Positions 46,238-53,801 of a stretch of DNA of 64,000 nt are shown in pieces. Source of the stretch: Hyphomicrobiaceae bacterium (GTDB taxonomy: Bacteria > Pseudomonadota > Alphaproteobacteria > Rhizobiales > Hyphomicrobiaceae); contig JAURWC010000009.1 of NCBI GenBank assembly GCA_030655135.1, forward strand, positions 310,001 to 374,000, given 5' to 3'. The notes under the pieces are model-generated. The model did no database searches and was not told where the DNA came from. It saw nothing but the letters and a program-made list of their open reading frames with translations. A program made the position numbers and the translations under genes. Within the stretch, counting starts at the first letter, position 1; each line of letters opens with the position of its first letter.

Positions 46238-46795
46238 ATGCGTGCAAGCAGTCCGACGATAATGCGATTGATCAGAGCTTTCGCGCTGGTCGGCGCTTCG
46301 GTCTGCACGGTTGGTCCGGTGCTCGCGCAAGACGCGCCCGCAGCCGAAATGCCGGCGGCGGAAGAAGCGCCTGCTCAGCCTCCGGCAAGCGCGATCCCTA
46401 AACCTGCCGCCGAGAAGAAGCCCGCCAAGAAAACCGCCAAAAAGAAGGTGTCTTGCGACGGATTATTCGAGGCCGCCTGCAAAGAGACAGAAGGCTGTTC
46501 TTGGTCGGGCGGCCTGGCAAAGGCGGACGGCTCGCCGCCCAAAGGCGACTGCGCCAAGGTCGACAAGTCCACCTCGAAGGGCAGCAAGTCCAGCTGTCCC
46601 ACGATGTTCGAAGCGCTGTGCAAGGAAACCTCAGGCTGCGCCTGGACGCCGGGCGCTCCGGGCGAGGACGGCAAGGCGGTCCCTGGGTCATGCGCCTTTG
46701 CAGGCAAGGCCAGCAAGGCGGCCCCGGCCAAGAAAGCCGCCGCGGCCGCACCGGAGCCCGCTCCGGATGCCTTCACCGATCAGCAAGAGAAATAG
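46238..46795 (+). CDS. Exported protein with two Cys-rich repeats
   Basis: 185 residues from the ATG at 46238 (AGAGGCGTGTC upstream). Signal peptide followed by an Ala/Pro/Lys-rich stretch (AAEKKPAKKTAKKKVS). Two units of about 45 residues follow: SCDGLFEAACKETEGCSWSG and SCPTMFEALCKETSGCAWTP, each ending in a fourth Cys (GDCAK, GSCAF), so four Cys per unit and probably two disulfides. A Lys/Ala/Pro tail ends the protein. No named family known to me. Likely periplasmic and disulfide-bonded. Confidence 0.72.
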   Translation: MRASSPTIMRLIRAFALVGASVCTVGPVLAQDAPAAEMPAAEEAPAQPPASAIPKPAAEKKPAKKTAKKKVSCDGLFEAACKETEGCSWSGGLAKADGSPPKGDCAKVDKSTSKGSKSSCPTMFEALCKETSGCAWTPGAPGEDGKAVPGSCAFAGKASKAAPAKKAAAAAPEPAPDAFTDQQEK

Positions 46796-46814
46796 AAGAC
46801 GAGCCTAGTTCGCC

Positions 46815-47585
46815 TTAAGTGGGCGATCCGGGCACCGGCCACATTGCCGCCAGCGGTACGAGAGCTGCGAAGGCAGAGAGCGTCTTCGGCGCCCATACAT
46901 GCGCCATCGCAAACCCACCGGCCGACTGATACGTGGCGAACGACTGCTGCGCCTGCTCGGTCAGCACTGCGGTGGCGTCGAGCACGGCGGCATTGGCTTC
47001 CGCGGCCGGCCACGCGACGCTATCGGGCACGCCCTGCGCAATCATGGAATACGCCATCGGCCAAGCGAACGTAGGCCCACGCATCGCACCACCCCACCAG
47101 AACGCGAACGGCATGAACGCCATGCTCATCGCGTGGAGTTGCGGCGCCGTCGCCGGCGGCTGGAACGGACGCGAAGACTGCTGCGGCTGAGCCCAGGGCG
47201 TAAACGCGAGGAAAGGGTTGAAGGGCTGCGGCGGCGCAGCCGGAACCTGAAGCCACGGCATAAAGGCCAGAAACGGATTGGCCGGGGCAGCAACGGGAGC
47301 GGCCGCCGGCTGGACCCAAGGCATGAAAGCCAACCACGGATTGAAAACCGCTGGCTCCGGCGCCGGCGGAGCCATGCCCCAGTGCGATGTCGCCCCGTTC
47401 GGGTTAAACCACGACAGGTGGTCACGGCGCGCCACGGGGGCCGCTGCCGGCCGCGCCTGGGCCGACCAGAAATCCATGGCCTGCTGCGCGAACGCATTCA
47501 TCGCGGCCGCTGACGCCTTGGCATAACCCACTGCAGCATCGTTATAATTCTGGGTCAGGCGAGCTTGCATGCGAGCATCGAGCAT
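46815..47585 (-). CDS. Hypothetical protein with three NP(W/F)LAF(M/T)PW repeats
   Basis: 256 residues from the ATG at 47585 with a strong GGAGGTCGCGCT site. The N-terminus is helical (MLDARMQARLTQNYNDAAVG, AMNAFAQQAMDFWSAQ). The middle has three tandem copies of NP(W/F)LAF(M/T)PW(V/L/A)Q joined by Ala/Pro linkers. The C-terminus is Ala/Trp-rich and weakly hydrophobic (GVPDSVAWPAAEANAAVLDA, FAALVPLAAMWPV). No signal peptide. The phasin-like helix plus aromatic repeats suggest contact with a hydrophobic surface such as a PHA granule, but this is a guess. Sits alone between the Cys-rich-protein and membrane-protein genes. Confidence 0.65.
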   Translation of the reverse strand: MLDARMQARLTQNYNDAAVGYAKASAAAMNAFAQQAMDFWSAQARPAAAPVARRDHLSWFNPNGATSHWGMAPPAPEPAVFNPWLAFMPWVQPAAAPVAAPANPFLAFMPWLQVPAAPPQPFNPFLAFTPWAQPQQSSRPFQPPATAPQLHAMSMAFMPFAFWWGGAMRGPTFAWPMAYSMIAQGVPDSVAWPAAEANAAVLDATAVLTEQAQQSFATYQSAGGFAMAHVWAPKTLSAFAALVPLAAMWPVPGSPT

Positions 47586-47748
47586 AGCGCGACCTCCGTG
47601 GTTACCCCCATGCGAAGCGCGCACATGCAGGTCGGCTCAAAAAGCTGAGCCAGGAATGATGGCGGCTTATAGCAGAGATTTTGCACCGCAACAATGGATA
47701 TTGCAGTGCAGCATGGCAGTTATCAACGTTATTGAATTCGCTTGTAAA

Positions 47749-48177
47749 TCACGCGTTCCGGCCGGCGACCAGCCAATACACCGTGCCAGCCGCGAAACCA
47801 GCCGTTGCCAGCACCTGCCAGACGGTCGACGCCGGCATCGCCATGGCCTCGCTCTGGCTGAACCGCACCAGGAACGGTACGCACGCCAGCGAAACACCAC
47901 CGCCGATCATGTAGTAGAGCCAGGACCGGATGCGCCCCACCTCACCGATGATGATCACCGCCAGTGCCGGGACGATCGATAGCCCCGACGTCAGCGCGCC
48001 GATCTGTTGCACGATGTCGAACGTGCGCGTCAGCGTTTCCTCTCCAGGTTCCGAACCGTGCAGCGCCTGCGTGAAATGCTCCAGCCCCAATGTAACGACG
48101 ATCGCTGCCGCCGTGGCGGCGGCCAGCAAAAATGCGATTGGGATCAGGATAAGCCGGCCGACCGTTCGCCAAAACAC
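47749..48177 (-). CDS. Hypothetical membrane protein
   Basis: 142 residues with about four transmembrane helices (LILIPIAFLLAAATAAAIVV, IVPALAVIIIGEVGRI, SWLYYMIGGGVSLACVPFLV, TVWQVLATAGFAAGTVYWLV). The loop after helix 1 is charged (ALHGSEPGEETLTRTFDIVQ). Translated from an ATG 12 bp beyond the rlmN stop, so it is probably in the same transcript. Function unknown. Confidence 0.75.
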   Translation of the reverse strand: MFWRTVGRLILIPIAFLLAAATAAAIVVTLGLEHFTQALHGSEPGEETLTRTFDIVQQIGALTSGLSIVPALAVIIIGEVGRIRSWLYYMIGGGVSLACVPFLVRFSQSEAMAMPASTVWQVLATAGFAAGTVYWLVAGRNA

Positions 48178-48189
48178 GCGCCGGGCCCC

Positions 48190-49401
48190 TTACGCGTCGA
48201 GCGGCGGCGCCGCCGTGCGCTGCGAAGCACGCACCTTTTCGCTCGCCGACTTCAGCTGCCCGCAGGCCGCCAGGATGTCGCGACCGCGCGGCGTGCGCAC
48301 GGGGCTGGCATAGCCCGCCTTATTCACGATCTCAGCAAAGCGCTCGATTGTCTCCCAGTCCGAGCACTCATACTGCGAGCCGGGCCAGGGATTGAACGGA
48401 ATGAGATTGATCTTCGAGGGAATGCCGGCCAGCAGCCGCACAAGCGCCTTGGCGTCGGCCGGGCTGTCGTTGACGCCTTTCAGCATCACGTATTCGAACG
48501 TAATGCGCTTGGCATTCGACAAGCCAGGATAGGTGCGGCAGGCCGCCAACAGCTCTGAAATTGGATACTGCTTGTTGATCGGCACCAGTTCGTCACGCAG
48601 CGCGTCGCGCGTGGCGTGCAGCGAAATCGCCAGCATCGTGCCGGTATCGCCACCCCATCGCGCAATCTCGGGCACCACACCCGACGTCGACAGCGTGATG
48701 CGCCGCTTCGACACCGACAAGCCCTCGCCGTCCGACGCGATTGCCATCGCCTCTTTGACGTTGTCGAAGTTGTAGAGTGGCTCACCCATGCCCATCAGCA
48801 CGATGTTGGTGATCTTGCGATCCGTATTTGGCAGCAGGTGCGCATTCTCCGGCAGCGGCGCGCCGGGCCAGTCGCCAATCCGATCGCGCGCGAGCAATAT
48901 TTGCCCGACGATTTCGGCCGCTTCCAGGTTGCGCACCAGCCGCTGCGTTCCCGTATGGCAGAACGAGCAGTTCAGCGTGCAGCCGACTTGGCTTGAAATG
49001 CACAGTGTGCCGCGATCCGATTCCGGTATGTAGACGGTTTCGACTTCCGGCGCGCGCATCTCATGGCCACGCTTGGGCAGCCGCAGCAGCCATTTCCGCG
49101 TACCATCCACCGACACCTGCTCGCTGACGATCTCTGGCCGGTCCAGAGTGAACTGGGCGCTGAGCTGCGTGCGCATGTCCTTCGACACGTCGGTCATGTC
49201 ATCGAAGGACGTCACGCCCGAGACATACAGCCAGCGCCACAGCTGGCTCACCCGCATGCGCGCCTGCTTGTCCGGTACGCCGGCCTGCAACATGGCAGCG
49301 CGCAGCCGCTCACGGCTAAGGCCAGCCAGGGACGGCTTGACCGCTGCGCCATTCGGCGGGGCGGTTAGCAATGGGGATGATACGGTGGCTAAAACGGACA
49401 T
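48190..49401 (-). CDS. rlmN: Dual-specificity rRNA/tRNA adenine C2-methyltransferase RlmN
   Basis: 403 residues. [19 protein letters not shown] holds the radical-SAM CxxxCxxC cluster motif. [12 protein letters not shown] is the GGE-like motif, [15 protein letters not shown] and [12 protein letters not shown] are the core strands, and the C-terminus carries the Cys used for methyl transfer. It methylates A2503 of 23S rRNA and A37 of some tRNAs. The ATG at 49401 directly follows a hairpin; a TTG at 49410 is in frame. Confidence 0.95.
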   Translation of the reverse strand: MSVLATVSSPLLTAPPNGAAVKPSLAGLSRERLRAAMLQAGVPDKQARMRVSQLWRWLYVSGVTSFDDMTDVSKDMRTQLSAQFTLDRPEIVSEQVSVDGTRKWLLRLPKRGHEMRAPEVETVYIPESDRGTLCISSQVGCTLNCSFCHTGTQRLVRNLEAAEIVGQILLARDRIGDWPGAPLPENAHLLPNTDRKITNIVLMGMGEPLYNFDNVKEAMAIASDGEGLSVSKRRITLSTSGVVPEIARWGGDTGTMLAISLHATRDALRDELVPINKQYPISELLAACRTYPGLSNAKRITFEYVMLKGVNDSPADAKALVRLLAGIPSKINLIPFNPWPGSQYECSDWETIERFAEIVNKAGYASPVRTPRGRDILAACGQLKSASEKVRASQRTAAPPLDA

Positions 49402-49440
49402 CTCTCGCAATCACAGCCAGAAACGGCGGAATTGCGAGAG
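49402..49440 (-). promoter_or_regulatory. Inverted repeat immediately before the rlmN start
   Basis: CTCTCGCAAT and ATTGCGAGAG form a perfect 10-bp stem with a 19-nt loop. The last base before the rlmN ATG is part of the stem, so GAGAG, the only Shine-Dalgarno-like sequence, would be buried when the hairpin folds. Confidence 0.55.
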
Positions 49441-49528
49441 ATGTAGTCCGGTTCTGCCGAAGCCGCAATGCGGCTCAGAGACAAGCGACAGATGCGTGGC
49501 CCTGACATTAACCCTTCAACGAGCTAAA

Positions 49529-49606
49529 TCAGATCAGACCCAGCACCTTCAACATGATGATGCCGACGATCGGCACACCAGCCAGCCAAAGGATTACGTA
49601 GCGCAT
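49529..49606 (-). CDS. 25-residue membrane peptide
   Basis: The whole product is one transmembrane helix: MRYVILWLAGVPIVGIIMLK plus VLGLI. GGAGACGACCT before the ATG is a good ribosome-binding site. Peptides that begin MRY(V/I)LxWLxGVP occur widely in Proteobacteria as unannotated small membrane proteins. It is too short for ordinary gene calling. Function unknown. It lies between rlmN and fpr on the rlmN strand. Confidence 0.6.
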   Translation of the reverse strand: MRYVILWLAGVPIVGIIMLKVLGLI

Positions 49607-49708
49607 AGGTCGTCTCCGCACGGTTGCTTCATTCGCGACAACAACGTTGCTTGAGCCCTTCGGTTCCTTTGCTGATATTCTTCACCGCGAAACGCTTTCA
49701 TCTGCATA

Positions 49709-50494
49709 ATGAGTGGAATCATGGCCGCGTTCACCAATGAATCTGTCTTGTCCGTCCGCCATTGGACTGACACCGTATTTTCCTTCACGGCCACCCGCAG
49801 CCCAAGCCTGCGGTTCGAGAACGGCCAGTTCGTCATGATGGGCTTGGAGGTAGACGGCAAGCCGCTCACCCGCGCCTACAGCCTCGTGTCCGCCAACTAC
49901 GACGACCACCTGGAATTTCTCTCCATCAAGGTTTCCAACGGCCCACTGACGTCACGGCTGCAGCACATCAAGGAGGGCGACCAGATCCTCGTCGGCAAGA
50001 AGCCGACCGGCACCCTTGTGCTCGACAACTTGCGCCCCGGCCGCAACCTTTACCTGCTGGGCACAGGCACCGGCCTCGCGCCCTTCATGAGCCTCATCCG
50101 CGACCCGCTCATGTACGAGCGCTTCGACAAGGTCGTGCTCGTCCACGGTTGCCGTCTGGTGTCCGAACTCGCCTACGGCGACCGGATCATGCACGAACTG
50201 CCGCGCGACGAGTATCTCGGCGAGGCAATGCGCGCGAAGCTGATCTATTACCCAACCGTCACGCGCGAACCCTTCAAGGCGATGGGTCGTGTGACGGAGT
50301 TCGTCGCCTCCGGTCATTTCTACACGGACCTCGACCTGGAACCGCTCTCCGCCGAACACGACCGCGCCATGGTCTGCGGCGGCCCCGACATGCTGCGCGA
50401 CCTCAAGGACTACTACCTTGCCCGCGGCTTCCGCGAAGGCCACCTCGGCGACTCCGCCGAGTTCGTCATCGAAAAGGCATTCGTGGAGAAGTGA
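49709..50494 (+). CDS. fpr: Ferredoxin/flavodoxin-NADP+ reductase
   Basis: 261 residues. RAYSLVSANYDDHLEFLSIK is the FAD site (RxYS), GTGTGLAPFMSLIRDPLMYE the NADP site, and the C-terminus FVIEKAFVEK has the family's ending. The family moves electrons between NADPH and ferredoxin or flavodoxin. The start could be the ATG at 49709 or the one at 49721, which aligns better with relatives. Alone, with a palindromic repeat downstream. Confidence 0.92.
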   Translation: MSGIMAAFTNESVLSVRHWTDTVFSFTATRSPSLRFENGQFVMMGLEVDGKPLTRAYSLVSANYDDHLEFLSIKVSNGPLTSRLQHIKEGDQILVGKKPTGTLVLDNLRPGRNLYLLGTGTGLAPFMSLIRDPLMYERFDKVVLVHGCRLVSELAYGDRIMHELPRDEYLGEAMRAKLIYYPTVTREPFKAMGRVTEFVASGHFYTDLDLEPLSAEHDRAMVCGGPDMLRDLKDYYLARGFREGHLGDSAEFVIEKAFVEK

Positions 50495-50505
50495 CGCCCA
50501 CGATG

Positions 50506-50597
50506 GGGGTCAGACCTCGGTCTGACTCCTGGCAGCGACGCGTGATCGCTGTCCACTACCCCAGCACTGCAGATTTAGGTCAGACCAAGGTCTGGCC
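50506..50597. repeat. Two GGTCAGACC palindromes
   Basis: GGGGTCAGACC with GGTCTGACTCC (50506-50529) and GGTCAGACC with GGTCTGGCC (50578-50597) are two short inverted repeats of the same sequence, 48 bp apart, between fpr and fhs. They resemble dispersed REP-like elements. Confidence 0.55.
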
Positions 50598-50609
50598 CAC
50601 GACGACAAA

Positions 50610-50631
50610 GGGCCCGCCTCGCGGCGAGCCC
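50610..50631 (-). terminator. Terminator downstream of fhs
   Basis: GGGCTCGCC and GGCGGGCCC (minus strand) form a 9-bp stem with one G-U pair on a GCGA tetraloop, followed by TTTG. It ends 27 nt after the fhs stop at 50658. Confidence 0.7.
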
Positions 50632-50657
50632 CATCGTCTCAAGCAAAAATCCGAAAC

Positions 50658-52334
50658 CTAGAACAGTCCCTCGATCTGGCCCTGCTCGTTAAGGCGGATC
50701 GAATCTGCTGCAGGCACCTTCGGCAGGCCGGGCATCGTCATGATCTCGCCCGTCACCACCACGATGAACTCGGCACCGGCCGACAGCCTCAGCTCGCGGA
50801 TCGGCACGGTGTGGCCCGTCGGCGCGCCGCGCTTGTTGGGGTCCGTCGAGAACGAGTACTGCGTCTTGGCCATGCACACCGGGAACTTGCCGTAACCGCC
50901 GGCCTCCAACTCCTTGAATCGCGCTTCGACGCTACTGTCGCAGGCGATGTCTGCGCCACGGTAGATCTCGGTCACGATCGTCTTGACCTTGTCGCGCAGG
51001 CTCATGTCGTCGGGATACAGCGGCTTGAAGTTCGCCTTGCCGGAGCCGACCAGCTCCGATACGTGCTGCGCCATGGCTTCCGTGCCCTTGCCGCCATCGG
51101 CCCAGTGCGTGCACAGGAACGCGCGCGTGCCCATGCTCTCGGCCGCCTTCATCACTTCCTGCACTTCGGCTTCCGTATCGGTGATGAACTTGTTGATGCC
51201 CACCACGACCGGCACCCCGAACTTGTTCGTGTTTTCGATGTGACGCTTGAGATTGTCGCAACCTTTGGCAACGGCCGCCGCGTTCTCGTTCTTCAGGTCA
51301 TCCTTGGCCACGCCGCCATGCATCTTGAGCGCGCGCACCGTCGCCACGATGACGACGGCAGACGGTGCGATGCCGGCCTTGCGGCACTTGATGTCGAAGA
51401 ACTTCTCCGCACCCAGATCCGCGCCGAAGCCGGCTTCCGTCACCACGATGTCGGCAAGCTTCAGCGCCGTCTTCGTCGCCAGCACCGAGTTGCAGCCGTG
51501 CGCAATGTTGGCGAACGGTCCGCCGTGAATGAAGGCCGGATTGTTCTCCAGCGTCTGCACCAGGTTGGGCTGCAGCGCATCCTTCAGCAGCACTGTCATT
51601 GCGCCGTGGGCATTGATGTCCCGGCACAGCACGGGCTTCTTGTCGCGCGTGTAGGCAATGACGATGTTACCAAGCCGGCGCTCCAGATCCTTAAGGTCCA
51701 TCGCCAGGCAAAGGATAGCCATCACTTCAGAGGCGACCGTGATGTCGAAGCCGTCCTCCCGCGGGTAGCCGTTCGAAACGCCGCCCATGGAATTGACGAT
51801 CGAGCGCAGTGCGCGATCGTTCATGTCCAGCACGCGCTTCCAGGCGACGCGGCGGCTGTCGATCTGGCACTTGTTGCCCCAGTAGATGTGATTGTCGATC
51901 AGCGCCGACAGCAGGTTGTGGGCCGATGTGATGGCGTGGAAGTCGCCGGTGAAATGCAAGTTGATGTCTTCCATCGGTACGACCTGGGCATACCCGCCAC
52001 CTGCCGCGCCGCCCTTCATGCCGAAGCAGGGACCAAGCGAAGGCTCGCGCAAACAGCAAATGGCCTTCTTGCCGATCCGGTTCAGGCCGTCCGTCAGGCC
52101 GACCGTCGTCGTCGTCTTGCCCTCGCCGGCCGGGGTGGGGCTGATCGCCGTCACCAGAACAAGCTTTGCGTCCGGTTTGCTCTTGAGGCTGTCGATGAAG
52201 TCGAACGATATCTTCGCCTTGGTCGTGCCGTAAGGCACGATCGCGTCGGCAGGAATCCCGACCTTCGAAGCAACTTCTTGAATTGGCTTAGACTTTGCCT
52301 CGCGGGCAATCTCGATGTCAGACTTCACAGACAC
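50658..52334 (-). CDS. fhs: Formate-tetrahydrofolate ligase
   Basis: 558 residues, normal size. [16 protein letters not shown] (about residues 65-80) is the P-loop, and [20 protein letters not shown] and [20 protein letters not shown] are the formate/THF-binding segments. It makes 10-formyl-THF from formate, ATP and THF; in serine-cycle methylotrophs this is the entry of C1 units into assimilation. Often called ftfL in this context. It is 1.5 kb from ppc but not co-transcribed with it (prmB lies between). Confidence 0.97.
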   Translation of the reverse strand: MSVKSDIEIAREAKSKPIQEVASKVGIPADAIVPYGTTKAKISFDFIDSLKSKPDAKLVLVTAISPTPAGEGKTTTTVGLTDGLNRIGKKAICCLREPSLGPCFGMKGGAAGGGYAQVVPMEDINLHFTGDFHAITSAHNLLSALIDNHIYWGNKCQIDSRRVAWKRVLDMNDRALRSIVNSMGGVSNGYPREDGFDITVASEVMAILCLAMDLKDLERRLGNIVIAYTRDKKPVLCRDINAHGAMTVLLKDALQPNLVQTLENNPAFIHGGPFANIAHGCNSVLATKTALKLADIVVTEAGFGADLGAEKFFDIKCRKAGIAPSAVVIVATVRALKMHGGVAKDDLKNENAAAVAKGCDNLKRHIENTNKFGVPVVVGINKFITDTEAEVQEVMKAAESMGTRAFLCTHWADGGKGTEAMAQHVSELVGSGKANFKPLYPDDMSLRDKVKTIVTEIYRGADIACDSSVEARFKELEAGGYGKFPVCMAKTQYSFSTDPNKRGAPTGHTVPIRELRLSAGAEFIVVVTGEIMTMPGLPKVPAADSIRLNEQGQIEGLF

Positions 52335-52556
52335 TGGTATAGCTCCTCCCGAAGATCGTTTTTAGGCCACCGGACTGCATTGCCCCGGTAGCGGTTGCGC
52401 CGATATTGGCCGTTTGCTTGGCTCGCGCCAAGCCGAATGCAGAAAAAACGTCATCATGCCGCGCAACTTGACCACTGCCGGCCGTTTGCAAAGCCAGTAG
52501 GCGCCCGCCACGGTCTGGGTTACGACTTTCGAGTGCCATCCGCCGCGAGCCCCCCG

Positions 52557-53474
52557 ATGACCCTTCCGCACTCCCCAGCCGATGACTTGCTGACGGTCCG
52601 CGACTGGCTGCGTTATGCCGTCAGCCGCTTTAATGAAGCCAAGCTCGTCTACGGCCACGGCACCGAAACGGCGCTGGACGAAGCCGCCTTCATGATCCTG
52701 TCGACACTGCACCTGGGGATCGACGACATCGATCCCTGGCTCGACGCCCGCCTGACGGTCACAGAGCGGCGCGCCGTGTTCCACGCTATCGACCAGCGCG
52801 TGACCACGCGCAAGCCCGCGTCCTACATCACCGGGGCGGCCTACATCTCCGGGCATCGCTTTCACGTCGACGAGCGTGTCATCGTCCCACGATCCTTCAT
52901 CGGCGAGCTGATGGTTAAGGATTCGCAGTCGTTTACGTCCGCCGAACCGTGGCGGATCAATCGCATTCTCGACCTCTGCACCGGATCGGGCTGTCTCGCC
53001 ATCCTGGCCGCGCTGGAATTTCCCAACGCCACGGTCGACGCTATTGATATTTCGCAAGACGCGCTTGAGGTCGCCAAGATCAACGTCGCCGAATACGAGC
53101 TGGAAGATCGCGTCCGCCTTGTCAACTCCGACCTGTTCAAGGGTCTCGGCGGCGAGCGCTACGACATCATCATTTCCAACCCACCCTACGTGACGTCCGA
53201 AGCTGTCGCGGCCTTCCCGCCCGAATACAAGGCCGAGCCGCAACTGGCGCATCTGGGTGGCGACGATGGGCTCGATATTGTGCGCCGCATCCTGAAGGAC
53301 GCCCGCTCGCATCTGGCGCCCGGGGGCAATCTCATCGTTGAGGTCGGCCAGGCCAACGAAACCGTCGAAGCCGACTTCCCGGACCTGCCTTTCAACTGGC
53401 TCGACACCGAGGGCAGCGAAGGCGAAGTCTTCTCCCTCCCCGCATCCGCCCTGCCCAAAGGCAAGATGCGCTGA
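52557..53474 (+). CDS. prmB: Ribosomal protein uL3 glutamine methyltransferase PrmB
   Basis: 305 residues from the ATG at 52557, because the earlier open frame (52395 on) lacks conserved sequence. LDLCTGSGCLAILAALEFP is the SAM-binding motif and ISNPPYV the catalytic NPPY motif of glutamine methyltransferases. The N-terminal helical domain (YGHGTETALDEAAFMILSTL) and IVPRSFIGELM agree with PrmB rather than PrmC. It methylates a Gln of ribosomal protein L3. Divergent from fhs across 222 bp. Confidence 0.92.
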   Translation: MTLPHSPADDLLTVRDWLRYAVSRFNEAKLVYGHGTETALDEAAFMILSTLHLGIDDIDPWLDARLTVTERRAVFHAIDQRVTTRKPASYITGAAYISGHRFHVDERVIVPRSFIGELMVKDSQSFTSAEPWRINRILDLCTGSGCLAILAALEFPNATVDAIDISQDALEVAKINVAEYELEDRVRLVNSDLFKGLGGERYDIIISNPPYVTSEAVAAFPPEYKAEPQLAHLGGDDGLDIVRRILKDARSHLAPGGNLIVEVGQANETVEADFPDLPFNWLDTEGSEGEVFSLPASALPKGKMR

Positions 53475-53801
53475 GGCGAACCGCTGCGCCATCGTCTTGT
53501 ACGTTGGGTCGCGCTGCGCTTGACCCGACCTGCGATCGGCCGCTCCATGGACTGGCACCAAGCCGCAAGTCATGCGTTAATGCCTGCCATGGAAGATATC
53601 GTCCTCGTCCGCCAGGAAAAGACGCGCCAGCTGTTGCGCCGTATCGCGTATCGCCCGGTGCTCCCGTGCTTTTGCCTCGTCGCCCCGCCCGCCCATGCGC
53701 AGCGAGCCAAACGCGTGTTCCGCACTGTCCGCCGGGCGAGGCGCAAGGGTTGGGTGAGACCAACCCCCGGCTAGGCCCGCCGGATCAGTTCACAGCAGCC
53801 G
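53475..53801. other. Intergenic stretch with REP-like sequence
   Basis: Convergent gap between prmB and ppc. Two short GGGT...ACCC-type inverted repeats are visible (about 53505-53527 and 53745-53771). The open frames here (for example 53520-53774, plus) have no ribosome-binding site and Arg-rich, non-protein-like translations. Probably a transcription-termination and repeat region only. Confidence 0.45.

Noticed and set aside
50811-52391. 526-codon open frame opposite fhs
   Set aside because: Antisense of fhs; composition is Arg/His-rich and no domain is visible.
53520-53774. 84-codon plus-strand frame between prmB and ppc
   Set aside because: Arg-rich translation over REP-like repeats, no start signal.
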